This document shows positions 26,027-34,031 of a stretch of DNA of 64,000 nt, piece after piece. Where the stretch lies: assembly GCA_900766245.1 (NCBI GenBank), contig CAAFUR010000033.1, forward strand, positions 1-64,000, read 5' to 3'. Under the pieces are notes generated by a model. It searched no databases. It saw only the letters and a list, made by a program, of their open reading frames with translations, and had not been told where the DNA came from. Positions within the stretch are counted from its first letter, which is position 1. Every line of letters starts with the position of its first letter. A program made the translations under genes and the position numbers. Origin of the DNA: Veillonellaceae bacterium. GTDB lineage: Bacteria > Bacillota > Negativicutes > Veillonellales > Veillonellaceae.

Positions 26027-26380
26027 ATGATGGATACTAAACTTACTAATTTAAAAGACAATTTAGAGCCTTTATTTGAACAATTTAAAGAAATGATTCG
26101 TGTGGAAACCGTAGTAGGTGAAGCTGTACAATTAGGTGATACTACGATTGTACCATTCGTTGATGTATCCCTTGGTTTAGGTGGATGCCAAAAAGCTGGC
26201 GGTGGTGGAGCGAAAGTAGAGCCAACAGCTGTGCTTGTGATCAAAGGGGAACGTATTGAATTATTCAATATCAAAGGATCTGCCAAATATACTGGCTTTG
26301 ATCGTTTAATCGGCATGGTTCCAGAAATTATTAGTAAATTGAAAAAAGAAGAATATGTCTATGTAAGTGAGGATAAATAA
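26027..26380 (+). CDS. GerW (YtfJ) family protein
   Basis: A 117-residue protein of the GerW/YtfJ family, recognised by VVGEAVQLGDTTIVPFVDVSLGLGGC and a glycine-rich patch followed by PTAVLVIKGERIELF. In Bacillus the relative is a sporulation protein needed for normal germination. Here there is no sign of other spore genes, so the role must differ or be vestigial. ATG codons at 26027 and 26030 follow AGGAGG; the first gives 4-base spacing, the second 7. Confidence 0.87.
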   Translation: MMDTKLTNLKDNLEPLFEQFKEMIRVETVVGEAVQLGDTTIVPFVDVSLGLGGCQKAGGGGAKVEPTAVLVIKGERIELFNIKGSAKYTGFDRLIGMVPEIISKLKKEEYVYVSEDK

Positions 26381-26467
26381 TAATTAACTTATCATATCAT
26401 ATGGATGTGTAGAATATATTTCATTTAGATTTCATATATATAAAGTATAGTAAGGGGGCAAGGTGAT

Positions 26468-26496
26468 TTGCTAATTGGAAATAACTTTGCTATACT
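26468..26496 (+). promoter_or_regulatory. Promoter of the OmpH-like gene
   Basis: TTGCTA (26468-26473), a 17-base spacer and TATACT (26491-26496), 42 bases before the start. Confidence 0.65.
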
Positions 26497-26537
26497 AGAT
26501 AAATAGATGAAAATATTTCTCACAGGGAGGCTTATAC

Positions 26538-26993
26538 ATGAACTTAACTAAAAAGATTGCAACTTTAGGTGCACTAGCTGTTGTTGGTGCTTTCACAGTA
26601 TCTAACGCTGCTAACGTAGGCGTAATTAACGAAGAAGCTATCTATACTGGCTACAATGGATTTGGTGCTATCCAAATGCAAATCGATAAATTGCGTGCAG
26701 AATACGGCCCTAAATTAGAAGGTGAATTCAAAAAATTAAACAACTTCAAAACAGATGCTGAAAAACAAGCATACTTTGATAAAAATGTTCGTAGCATCCA
26801 AGAAAAATATAATCAAGAAGAAGCCAATGCATTAGCTCCATTGGATAAAAAAGTAGCAGAAGCAATTCAAGCTATTGCAAAAGAAAAAAATATCGATGTA
26901 TTAGTGGCTAATCCAACATCTGCTGGCGCTGTTAAAGAAGGTAATCAAGTTATCGACTTAACGCCAGATGTAGTAGCACGTATCAACAAATAA
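26538..26993 (+). CDS. OmpH/Skp-like periplasmic protein
   Basis: A 151-residue protein with a signal peptide cleaved near SNAA-NVG. The mature part starts with the short beta strand (VGVINEEAIY) and a long charged helical hairpin (about 45-110) typical of Skp/OmpH. It ends with a strand (NIDVLVANPT..., VIDLTPDVVARINK) seen in OmpH proteins. Skp chaperones outer-membrane proteins across the periplasm, so this supports a diderm envelope. It has its own promoter, a strong GGGAGG site and an efficient terminator, so it is probably a well-expressed single-gene unit. Confidence 0.87.
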   Translation: MNLTKKIATLGALAVVGAFTVSNAANVGVINEEAIYTGYNGFGAIQMQIDKLRAEYGPKLEGEFKKLNNFKTDAEKQAYFDKNVRSIQEKYNQEEANALAPLDKKVAEAIQAIAKEKNIDVLVANPTSAGAVKEGNQVIDLTPDVVARINK

Positions 26994-27002
26994 GATATAA
27001 AG

Positions 27003-27036
27003 AAAACCCTCAGATCGCAAGGTCTGAGGGTTTTTT
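27003..27036. terminator. Bidirectional terminator
   Basis: A 14-base stem (aaaaccctcagatc with a ggtctgagggtttt partner) closes over the tetraloop gcaa and ends in T runs on both strands. It serves the OmpH-like gene and the minus-strand cupin at 27045. Confidence 0.92.
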
Positions 27037-27044
27037 ATATTGGC

Positions 27045-27326
27045 TTATTTATGAATTAAGTTTACAATGAACTCGCTATCTTCCACCAATGTAGCTTGGA
27101 TGTAGTTGTTGCCATCGAAGTGCAATACTTCGCCTGGTGTTAAGATATGGGATTCTGTTTCGTTCAGGAATACGTTCACTTTACCTTTAACTACAGTGAA
27201 GATCACGTTAGCCTCTGGGTGATTGTGTTTTTCCACTTGGTCACCAGCAACGCCGCCTTTTTTCACGATTTTGTAATTAGGACCATCAAAAATTAAACCT
27301 AGTTCTTGTTTTACAGTTCCTGCCAT
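27045..27326 (-). CDS. Small cupin-fold protein
   Basis: A 93-residue single cupin. The metal-site motif is HNHPEANVIFTVVKGKVNVFL and the second is LTPGEVLHFDGNNY. Substrate unknown. The start is the ATG at 27326 because AGGAGG lies 7 bases upstream; the longer frame to 27377 has no ribosome site. It follows the two minus-strand genes of the siroheme-reductase unit after 95 bases, with an inverted repeat between, so it may be a separate unit or the regulated tail of that operon. It is not closely similar to the cupin at 268. Confidence 0.85.
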   Translation of the reverse strand: MAGTVKQELGLIFDGPNYKIVKKGGVAGDQVEKHNHPEANVIFTVVKGKVNVFLNETESHILTPGEVLHFDGNNYIQATLVEDSEFIVNLIHK

Positions 27327-27347
27327 AGTAGAACCTCCTATTCTGAG

Positions 27348-27369
27348 GACTTTCACAGTGGTGAAAGTC
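27348..27369. promoter_or_regulatory. Perfect inverted repeat upstream of the cupin
   Basis: The 9-base arms gactttcac and gtgaaagtc are separated by four bases and lie 22 bases upstream of the cupin start. This could be an operator or a leader hairpin; a second small hairpin (aacagc/gctgtt) lies next to it at about 27376-27393. Confidence 0.5.
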
Positions 27370-27420
27370 AATACCAACAGCGGTCATGCTGTTCTAATAA
27401 TATAAAAAGGGTTTAGCTAC

Positions 27421-28074
27421 TTAGCTTTTTGCAATTGTATATACAGGAATGTCACCATCAAGGTTCACATTGAATGCGAAGTCCGGTGCTACGTGACTCA
27501 CGAAAGCGCTGAACCATGCTTGGAAGGCAGCTGCCATAATAATTGGATTGACGCCGGCTGTTTTCCAATAGGAAATTTGATTTTGGTGATTTCCGTACCA
27601 ACTAAAGGTAGTATCAGTTTGCTCAATCACAGTATCGCTTGGGTCACAAGGCATGCCGTTCACGTAGTAGTCTTGCATCACCGTGTAAATAGCGGGTGCT
27701 GTTTGAGCAGTCAGTTTTTCTTTTGCTTCTGTACCGCACATTGCGCCTTGTTTGATGAATGCTTCTAATACTGCATCGATACCGTCGTCTCCGCCACAAT
27801 CCGTTAAATCTTTGATGAAAGTAGCTTCACGAACGGAAGAGGTTTGCAATTGGTTATGTAACCAACCGTGAATGTTGTTGTGGTCAATAATACGATCTAA
27901 TTGACGATCTGGAGGAATTGGTTTTCCATATAAATCGATAGCTGTTGCATGTAATTCATCGGCTAAATCATCAAGGCGAGTTTGCGCCTCTTTCTTAATC
28001 AGTTCTTCACGCTCAGCGATCAACTGAATTTTTTTATACAACCAAAAGTGAATGTGTCCAAGTACTGCTGACAT
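27421..28074 (-). CDS. Unknown protein paired with siroheme reductase
   Basis: A 217-residue soluble protein that I do not recognise. It has no signal peptide or membrane segment. The N-terminal half is helical and charged (IQLIAEREELIKKEAQTR). The middle has DCGGDDGIDAVLEAF and GAMCG, and the C-terminal half has several tryptophans and an NPIIMAAAFQAWFSAFVSH helix. Four cysteines lie at scattered positions. It starts one base after the stop of the siroheme reductase gene, so the two are surely co-translated. A role in delivering electrons or substrate to that enzyme is only an inference from this. Confidence 0.8.
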   Translation of the reverse strand: MSAVLGHIHFWLYKKIQLIAEREELIKKEAQTRLDDLADELHATAIDLYGKPIPPDRQLDRIIDHNNIHGWLHNQLQTSSVREATFIKDLTDCGGDDGIDAVLEAFIKQGAMCGTEAKEKLTAQTAPAIYTVMQDYYVNGMPCDPSDTVIEQTDTTFSWYGNHQNQISYWKTAGVNPIIMAAAFQAWFSAFVSHVAPDFAFNVNLDGDIPVYTIAKS

Positions 28075-28075
28075 G

Positions 28076-29263
28076 TTAAGCTCCTTTTCGTGCGACTTCT
28101 AATTTAGAAACAAGATCATCTACTTCGATACCGTGAATTTGAGCGGCTTGCCATAATGGTTCTCCCGTAGAAGAAGGGCAGCCAAGACAACCCATACCGA
28201 TGGATTGTAATACAGGTACCGTTTGTGGATACATATCTATAATATCACGAATGATGGAATCTTTTGTAATAGCAATTTCAGATACATTGCGACCTGCATT
28301 GAGTTTTGCTACTAATTCATCGATGTCCATACCGTGGATATTTGCCGCTTGCCATAAAGGTTCCCCAGTAGAAGAAGGGCAGCCAAGGCAACCCATACCC
28401 ATGGATTGCAAGATAGGAATCAATTCTGGATACACTTCGACGACATGACGAACGATAGTATCTTTTGTAATGAGTTGTCCTGGTGAAAGTGGTGTCGCTC
28501 CTTTGTCATTAGCTGGCGTACTCGCTTCTGCAAGACCTGCATTGCCTTGACCCGGTAATTTGACCACTGGTTCTGCAGAGGATTTAGCAGTAACTGTTGG
28601 GGAATCCACTGTATCTAATACAGCAGCTCGGAATGCATCAAGGCCGATGCGGTCAATGAATTGACCGATACGCTCGATTTGCGCATTTTCTTTATAGTAG
28701 GTAATCATGCGATCGATGATAGTAAGTACTTCCTCTTCAGTAGCTACTTCTGTAATTAAGTCACCCAAGCGTGGATGAGCACCAGCGCTACCACCTGCAT
28801 AGATTTGCCAGCCTTGGTCATTACCGATAACACCGATATCTTTTGTAATTGCTTCGGAGCAAGAGTTAGGGCAGCCAGACACACCAATCTTCATTTTAGA
28901 TGGCATTTCTTTGGAAATGTATTTTCGTTCTAATTGCATGCCTAAATGTACGCTGTCTTGTTTCGCACGTTTACAGAATGTCGTGCCAGGGCAGACTTTC
29001 ACAGAACGAACACGATTGGATACAGTGTGCGCTGGTTCCATGCCGAGCATGGCCCACGCTTTGTCCACATCTTCTGCGTTTAGGTTGGTAATCATGATGC
29101 GTTGAGCACCTGTAATTTTCAAAGTTGCGTGGAATGTGTTTGCCACGTCGATAAATTTTTGTAACATTTGTGGTTGTACGAAACCACCAGGTATGCGAGG
29201 GGTAATTGCGTACGTGCGTTTCCCGTTGCGGATACGTTGTAAATTGCCTGCCACTTGTGCCAT
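28076..29263 (-). CDS. Small siroheme reductase with two DUF1858 domains
   Basis: A 395-residue protein. Residues 1-220 form a compact nitrite/sulfite reductase unit: a ferredoxin-like half, then the siroheme-[4Fe-4S] ligands Cys91, Cys97, Cys131 and Cys135. This size matches the low-molecular-weight assimilatory-type siroheme reductases (about 220 residues), not the 500-600-residue NirA/CysI. After a proline/alanine linker come two tandem DUF1858 domains (about 267-323 and 333-392), sharing a nearly identical block with a CLGC pair. The true substrate, sulfite or nitrite, cannot be told. The ATG at 29263 has AAGGAG 6 bases upstream; the frame extends to 29320 without support. Confidence 0.85.
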   Translation of the reverse strand: MAQVAGNLQRIRNGKRTYAITPRIPGGFVQPQMLQKFIDVANTFHATLKITGAQRIMITNLNAEDVDKAWAMLGMEPAHTVSNRVRSVKVCPGTTFCKRAKQDSVHLGMQLERKYISKEMPSKMKIGVSGCPNSCSEAITKDIGVIGNDQGWQIYAGGSAGAHPRLGDLITEVATEEEVLTIIDRMITYYKENAQIERIGQFIDRIGLDAFRAAVLDTVDSPTVTAKSSAEPVVKLPGQGNAGLAEASTPANDKGATPLSPGQLITKDTIVRHVVEVYPELIPILQSMGMGCLGCPSSTGEPLWQAANIHGMDIDELVAKLNAGRNVSEIAITKDSIIRDIIDMYPQTVPVLQSIGMGCLGCPSSTGEPLWQAAQIHGIEVDDLVSKLEVARKGA

Positions 29264-29564
29264 GTGTATCTCCTTAAAATTGAGTAAATGTTGTTCATGT
29301 TTATGTATGAAAGTAGGCATTGTTCCTAATGTAGATGATATTGGATAGCCATAAGGTATCTAGTTAGTCTAGGAAGGAATGTATGCCTATTTGTAAGTTA
29401 TGTAGTAGTATGTATAAAATTATAACAAGTATTTTGCATCAAATTGTGTTAGCGTACAATTCCATGAAAATAAATTAGATAATTGCTATACATGACTAGG
29501 CGAAAGCCTATGCTCTTAGTATACTATAAGAAGTGATTCTTGTATGTAGCTGAGGCAACGAATT

Positions 29565-29984
29565 TTATTCACAAATAATGCACGGCTTATACACGGAATA
29601 AATTAAGTTACACACAGATTTATCCACAAAAAGTGATTAAGTAAAGAGAAAAATAAAAATCGAAGTAAGTTACTCTTAGTATATACACAATTCATACACA
29701 GGTTACTCACATAGTTATACACACACCAAAGGGTGGCAAGTGAATAACCAAGGGATTACACACAACATAGACACAGGATACCCACATAGTTATCCACAGA
29801 ATAGTGTATATGTTGCTGTGATTACATAGGTGTGGATTGGATCATGATAGTACTCTGATGGAGTAATCGTGTGTGCAAATGAGTCATATATGTATAGTGT
29901 TTATTAGGTGTCAGGAAATTGTAGGTTAGATTTATAAATAAATTTTATAATATATTAATTTTGATATATATAATATATAAATCT
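29565..29984. other. DnaA-box cluster with A+T-rich segment; candidate origin
   Basis: Non-coding. Perfect TTATCCACA boxes lie at 29620-29628 and 29790-29798. TTATTCACA (29565-29573) and TTATACACA (29715-29723) fit the TTWTNCACA consensus. Near-matches occur at 29587, 29608, 29703 and 29756. All are on the same strand. A very A+T-rich segment follows (29928-29984), bounded by an inverted repeat agatttata/tataaatct, as in a DNA-unwinding element. gyrA is 1.3 kb to the right and parS-parAB about 9 kb to the left. dnaA itself is not in the window. Bases 29264-29564 show no gene. Confidence 0.65.
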
Positions 29985-30004
29985 AGTTATGAATAAGGAA
30001 AAGT

Positions 30005-31165
30005 ATGAAAGTATTATATGAAAATGTACAGGTTGCTACCTTTGTAGAGCGACCCAACCGATTTGTAGTCCATTTAGAATTACAGGGACAGATGATTGCA
30101 GCCCATTTGCCGAACCCAGGTCGGATGTGGGAACTTCTTTTTGTAGGGGTGAAGATGTATGTGGTACATCATCCCAAAGAAGGAGCAAAAACACAATATC
30201 GTGTCATCGGTATTGAACGGGATGGTGTGCCTATCATGTTAGACACCAATTATTGTAATGACATGGCGGAGTACATGGTCGGAGAACAACTTATCCCTGG
30301 GTGGGAAGAGTGGCGTGTAGTACGCCGGGAGTACACTGTGGGTCATAGTCGATTTGACTTACTCCTCACCAATGATAAGGAAGAACACTTTTTACTGGAA
30401 GTGAAGTCTTGCACACTATTTGGTGATCAAGGGGCGATGTTCCCTGATGCGGTGACGGAGCGTGGTCGAAAACATTTACTGCACTTACAAGAGTTACAAC
30501 AAGAAGGATACCGTACAGGGATTCTGTTCTTAGTGCAGTGGGAACGGGCTCTGTGGTTCTCCCCAGACTTTCACACAGATTTGGAATTTACCAAAACATT
30601 TATTGAGGTAGCACCGCAGTTAGACTGGAAGGCTATGGCATTACAGTGGACCTCAGATTTCAATAGACCGAGGGTGGTGCGAGAATGCTTGTACAATGAT
30701 GAAGCGGTGCGCCTAGAAGCGGAGGACCGAGGGGACTACCTCATGGTCTTGCAGGTGGAAGAGCCAGTGACCGTAACTATTGGTAGCAAGGGAGATATGC
30801 ACTTTACACCTGGGTATTATATCTATGTAGGGTCAGCGAAGGCAAATTTAGAAAAGCGTATTGAACGTCATAAACGGAAGCGGAAAAAGAAACATTGGCA
30901 TTTAGATTATTTGCGCAGTGTCAGCACGGTTGTGGCAGCCTTACCGATTCGTAGCTCCAGTGATTTAGAGTGCGAATTGGCAAAGGCGATGAAGGCTATT
31001 AGCGTAGACGATGTGAAAGGCTTTGGTTGCAGTGATTGTCATTGTGAGTCCCACCTATTCAAGATGGATGTGAACCCTATCCACGATGAACGCTTTATGA
31101 TCGATGTGGTGGAACAGTTCCGTATGAATCGATTAAATGAGGCGATGTTAGACTTTCGCAAATAA
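30005..31165 (+). CDS. sfsA: SfsA nuclease-fold protein fused to DUF123 domain
   Basis: A 386-residue fusion. Residues 1 to about 230 are SfsA: HLPNPGRM near the N-terminus, then RFDLLL and LLEVKSCTL, giving a PD-(D/E)xK-like set, and AMFPDAVTERGRKHL. Residues about 240-350 are a DUF123 / GIY-YIG-like domain (GYYIYVGSAKANLEKRIERHKRKRKKKHWHLDYL, and a cysteine/histidine group GCSDCHCESHLF). SfsA was named from sugar fermentation stimulation but its fold suggests DNA binding or cleavage; the fusion to a second nuclease-type fold strengthens a nucleic acid role. The ribosome site (ATAAGGAAAAGT) is modest. Confidence 0.88.
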   Translation: MKVLYENVQVATFVERPNRFVVHLELQGQMIAAHLPNPGRMWELLFVGVKMYVVHHPKEGAKTQYRVIGIERDGVPIMLDTNYCNDMAEYMVGEQLIPGWEEWRVVRREYTVGHSRFDLLLTNDKEEHFLLEVKSCTLFGDQGAMFPDAVTERGRKHLLHLQELQQEGYRTGILFLVQWERALWFSPDFHTDLEFTKTFIEVAPQLDWKAMALQWTSDFNRPRVVRECLYNDEAVRLEAEDRGDYLMVLQVEEPVTVTIGSKGDMHFTPGYYIYVGSAKANLEKRIERHKRKRKKKHWHLDYLRSVSTVVAALPIRSSSDLECELAKAMKAISVDDVKGFGCSDCHCESHLFKMDVNPIHDERFMIDVVEQFRMNRLNEAMLDFRK

Positions 31166-31263
31166 AAGCACAAGAATATTTATACAATATATACGTTCAT
31201 AAGTGTTTATATTTGAGTGTATTGAAACTTTCATGTAAAAAGATAGAAAAAAAGTGCATAAAA

Positions 31264-31272
31264 TGGTATAAT
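31264..31272 (+). promoter_or_regulatory. Extended -10 promoter of gyrA
   Basis: TGG directly before TATAAT (31267-31272), about 40 bases from the start codon, with a weak -35 region. Confidence 0.5.
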
Positions 31273-31313
31273 AAATTAGTTATATAATCAGTGTTGTAAA
31301 ATGAGGTGATACA

Positions 31314-33788
31314 ATGGAGGAAAAGGCTTGGAGTCACGGCAAGATTCTGCCGGTCCAAATCGATAAAGAAATGCGCAGCTCCTATATCGATTACGCCATG
31401 AGCGTTATCGTTATGCGCGCCCTTCCAGATGTACGTGATGGGTTAAAACCTGTACACCGTCGTATTCTATATGCGATGCATGAAACAGGCATGACGCCGT
31501 CGAAACCGTACAAAAAATCGGCTCGTATCGTCGGCGACGTACTTGGTAAATACCATCCACATGGTGATAGTTCTGTGTATGACGCAACGGTGCGTTTAGC
31601 CCAAGATTTTAATACAAGATATCCACTCGTGGATGGTCATGGTAACTTCGGTTCTATTGACGGCGACTCTGCAGCAGCTATGCGGTATACAGAAGTTCGT
31701 ATGTCTCGTATTGCGACAGAAATGCTCGCAGATATTGAGAAAAAAACAGTGGACTTCATGCCGAACTATGACGAATCCTTGGAAGAACCAACTGTACTTC
31801 CTGCTAAGATTCCGAACTTGTTGATCAATGGTTCCGCTGGTATTGCCGTTGGGATGGCCACAAATATTCCGCCCCACAATCTAGGAGAAGTGGTAGATGG
31901 TCTTGTAATGCTTATCGACGATCCAGAGGTAGATGTGAATCAATTGATGACGGCTATCAAAGGTCCAGACTTCCCAACAGGGGCTTCTATCCTTGGTCGT
32001 GATGGTATTAAAAAGGCCTATGCCACAGGTCGTGGTAGCATTAAAATGCGTGCGAAAGCGCACATTGAGGCTATGACGAAAGGGAAACATCGCATCGTGG
32101 TTACAGAAATTCCGTACCAAGTAAACAAAGCGCGCTTGATTGCAACCATTGCAGATTTAAGCCGTGATAAAGTGGTGGACGGCATTACGGCCCTTCGTGA
32201 TGAAAGTGACCGCCGTGGTCTTCGCATCGTTATCGAATTGCGTGCGGACGTGCAACCAGATATTGTGTTGAACAAACTATATAAACACACACAATTACAA
32301 GATACATTCGGTGTGATTATGTTGGCATTGGTGAAAGGCCATCCAAAAGTATTGACTTTGAAAGAAGTGTTAGGTCACTACTTAACGCACCGTCAAGAAG
32401 TCATCGTACGCCGTACAGAGTTCGATTTAGCGAAAGCAGAAGCACGTGCGCATGTATTGGAAGGTTTGTTGATTGCTTTAGATCATATTGATGAAGTAAT
32501 CCATACGATCCGCAGTTCTCAAACTACAGATATTGCTCGTACCGCTTTGATTGAAAAGTTTAACCTTACAGAAATTCAAGCGAACGCTATCTTAGATATG
32601 CGCTTAGCTCGTTTAACAGGTTTGGAACGTGAAAAAATCGAAGAAGAACATGCAGCCTTATTGGTGTTGATTGCGGACTTAAAAGCCATCCTAGCTTCCG
32701 ATGAACGTCAACGTGAGATCATCAAAGAAGAGCTGATTGCTATAAAAGAAAAATATGGCGATAAACGTCGTAGTGAAATCACTATTGATACATCTGACTT
32801 CGATGTGGAAGATTTAATTGCTGACGAAGAAATGGTTATCACCTTAACTCGTCAAGGTTATATCAAACGCATGAATGCTAATGTGTACCGTAACCAACAT
32901 AAAGGTGGCGTAGGCGTTGTGGGTATGAAAACAAAAGAAGACGATTATGTAGCACAAATCATGCATGTGCGCACTCATAATACATTGTTATTCTTCACAT
33001 CCACAGGTCGTGCATACCGTTTGAAAGCTTATGAAGTGCCAGAAGCATCTAGCCGTAACTCTCGTGGTACAGCTATCATCAATGTACTTCCTCTTAATGT
33101 AGGGGAAACAGTGACGAACATGATTGACTTAGAACGCATCTCCAGTGATGTGAACTTGTTTATGGTCACAAAACAAGGTGTTGTGAAACGTACATCCATC
33201 GATGAGTATCGCAACATTCGCCGTGGTGGCTTGAATGCAGTGGCATTGGACGAAGGGGATCAGTTGATCTCTGTGGGCTTGACCTATGGCAACCAAGATG
33301 TATTGTTAGGTACGAAAAAAGGTATGGCTATTCGCTTCCATGAAAGTGACGTACGTTTGTTGAAACGTGCTGCTCGTGGTGTGAAAGGTATCAACTTAAA
33401 CGCTGGCGACGAAGTTGTCGGTGCTAGCATCATCCACGGTACTGGCGAAGAATGTCAAGTCTTTACTATCAGTGAAGAAGGTTATGGCAAACGCAATGTA
33501 GAAAGCTCCTACACAGTACAAAAACGTGGTGGCAAAGGGACGAAAAACTTTAAAATCACCGATAAAACTGGCGAAGTCGTAGCTGTAGAAATCGTAAATG
33601 ACAACGATGAAATGATGCTAATTTCTGAACAAGGTAAGATCATTCGCTTTGACGTGAACGACATTGCCGTGAAGAAAAGCAAAGCTATTTCTGGTGTGAA
33701 AACACAGAACTTAGACGAAGGAGATAAAATTGCCTCTGTGGCGGTAATCTCTGGGGAAGAGTTAAAAGAAGACGAAAGCTTGTTTTAG
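31314..33788 (+). CDS. gyrA: DNA gyrase subunit A
   Basis: An 824-residue type IIA topoisomerase subunit. The active-site tyrosine is Tyr125 in AAMRYTEVRM. The quinolone-resistance region reads HPHGDSSVYDATVRLAQ, with Ser86 and Asp90 at the positions of E. coli Ser83 and Asp87, so no common resistance change is seen. The C-terminal beta-pinwheel contains the GyrA box QKRGGKG, which separates GyrA from ParC. AATGAGGTG precedes the ATG. gyrB, often adjacent, is not in the window. A palindromic repeat ends the unit. Confidence 0.97.
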   Translation: MEEKAWSHGKILPVQIDKEMRSSYIDYAMSVIVMRALPDVRDGLKPVHRRILYAMHETGMTPSKPYKKSARIVGDVLGKYHPHGDSSVYDATVRLAQDFNTRYPLVDGHGNFGSIDGDSAAAMRYTEVRMSRIATEMLADIEKKTVDFMPNYDESLEEPTVLPAKIPNLLINGSAGIAVGMATNIPPHNLGEVVDGLVMLIDDPEVDVNQLMTAIKGPDFPTGASILGRDGIKKAYATGRGSIKMRAKAHIEAMTKGKHRIVVTEIPYQVNKARLIATIADLSRDKVVDGITALRDESDRRGLRIVIELRADVQPDIVLNKLYKHTQLQDTFGVIMLALVKGHPKVLTLKEVLGHYLTHRQEVIVRRTEFDLAKAEARAHVLEGLLIALDHIDEVIHTIRSSQTTDIARTALIEKFNLTEIQANAILDMRLARLTGLEREKIEEEHAALLVLIADLKAILASDERQREIIKEELIAIKEKYGDKRRSEITIDTSDFDVEDLIADEEMVITLTRQGYIKRMNANVYRNQHKGGVGVVGMKTKEDDYVAQIMHVRTHNTLLFFTSTGRAYRLKAYEVPEASSRNSRGTAIINVLPLNVGETVTNMIDLERISSDVNLFMVTKQGVVKRTSIDEYRNIRRGGLNAVALDEGDQLISVGLTYGNQDVLLGTKKGMAIRFHESDVRLLKRAARGVKGINLNAGDEVVGASIIHGTGEECQVFTISEEGYGKRNVESSYTVQKRGGKGTKNFKITDKTGEVVAVEIVNDNDEMMLISEQGKIIRFDVNDIAVKKSKAISGVKTQNLDEGDKIASVAVISGEELKEDESLF

Positions 33789-33794
33789 TAGCGG

Positions 33795-33930
33795 CTTTCT
33801 TGCCTTTCATAATTGCGTATAAAGGAAGAGCACGGTATACCCCTCACAAACGGTATTTCATAATGTTTGTTCGGGGCACACCGTGCTCTTCTTGCGTTTG
33901 CAGAATGTATCAAATAAGGGGGCAAGAAAG
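33795..33930. repeat. Nested palindromic repeat, copy C, doubling as gyrA terminator
   Basis: The inner hairpin aagagcacgg (33826-33835) with ccgtgctctt (33881-33890) and its loop are nearly identical to copy B at 11293-11357. The outer arms are different in sequence, yet still complementary to each other: ctttcttgcc (33795-33804) with ggcaagaaag (33921-33930). It starts 7 bases after the gyrA stop. Confidence 0.8.
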
Positions 33931-34031
33931 ACCACTTCTATAATGGCGCTTTTCTGCATTGAATTTTATCGATGAATAGCATATAATAGTAATGTTATAT
34001 CATAAAATCAGAGTATTAGGAGGCGAGTCCT

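Noticed and set aside
27421..28074. Assigning the 217-residue partner protein to a known hydrolase family
   Set aside because: Only vague resemblance; no motif that I could name with confidence.
31314..33788. ParC (topoisomerase IV) instead of GyrA
   Set aside because: A GyrA box, QKRGGKG, is present in the C-terminal domain.
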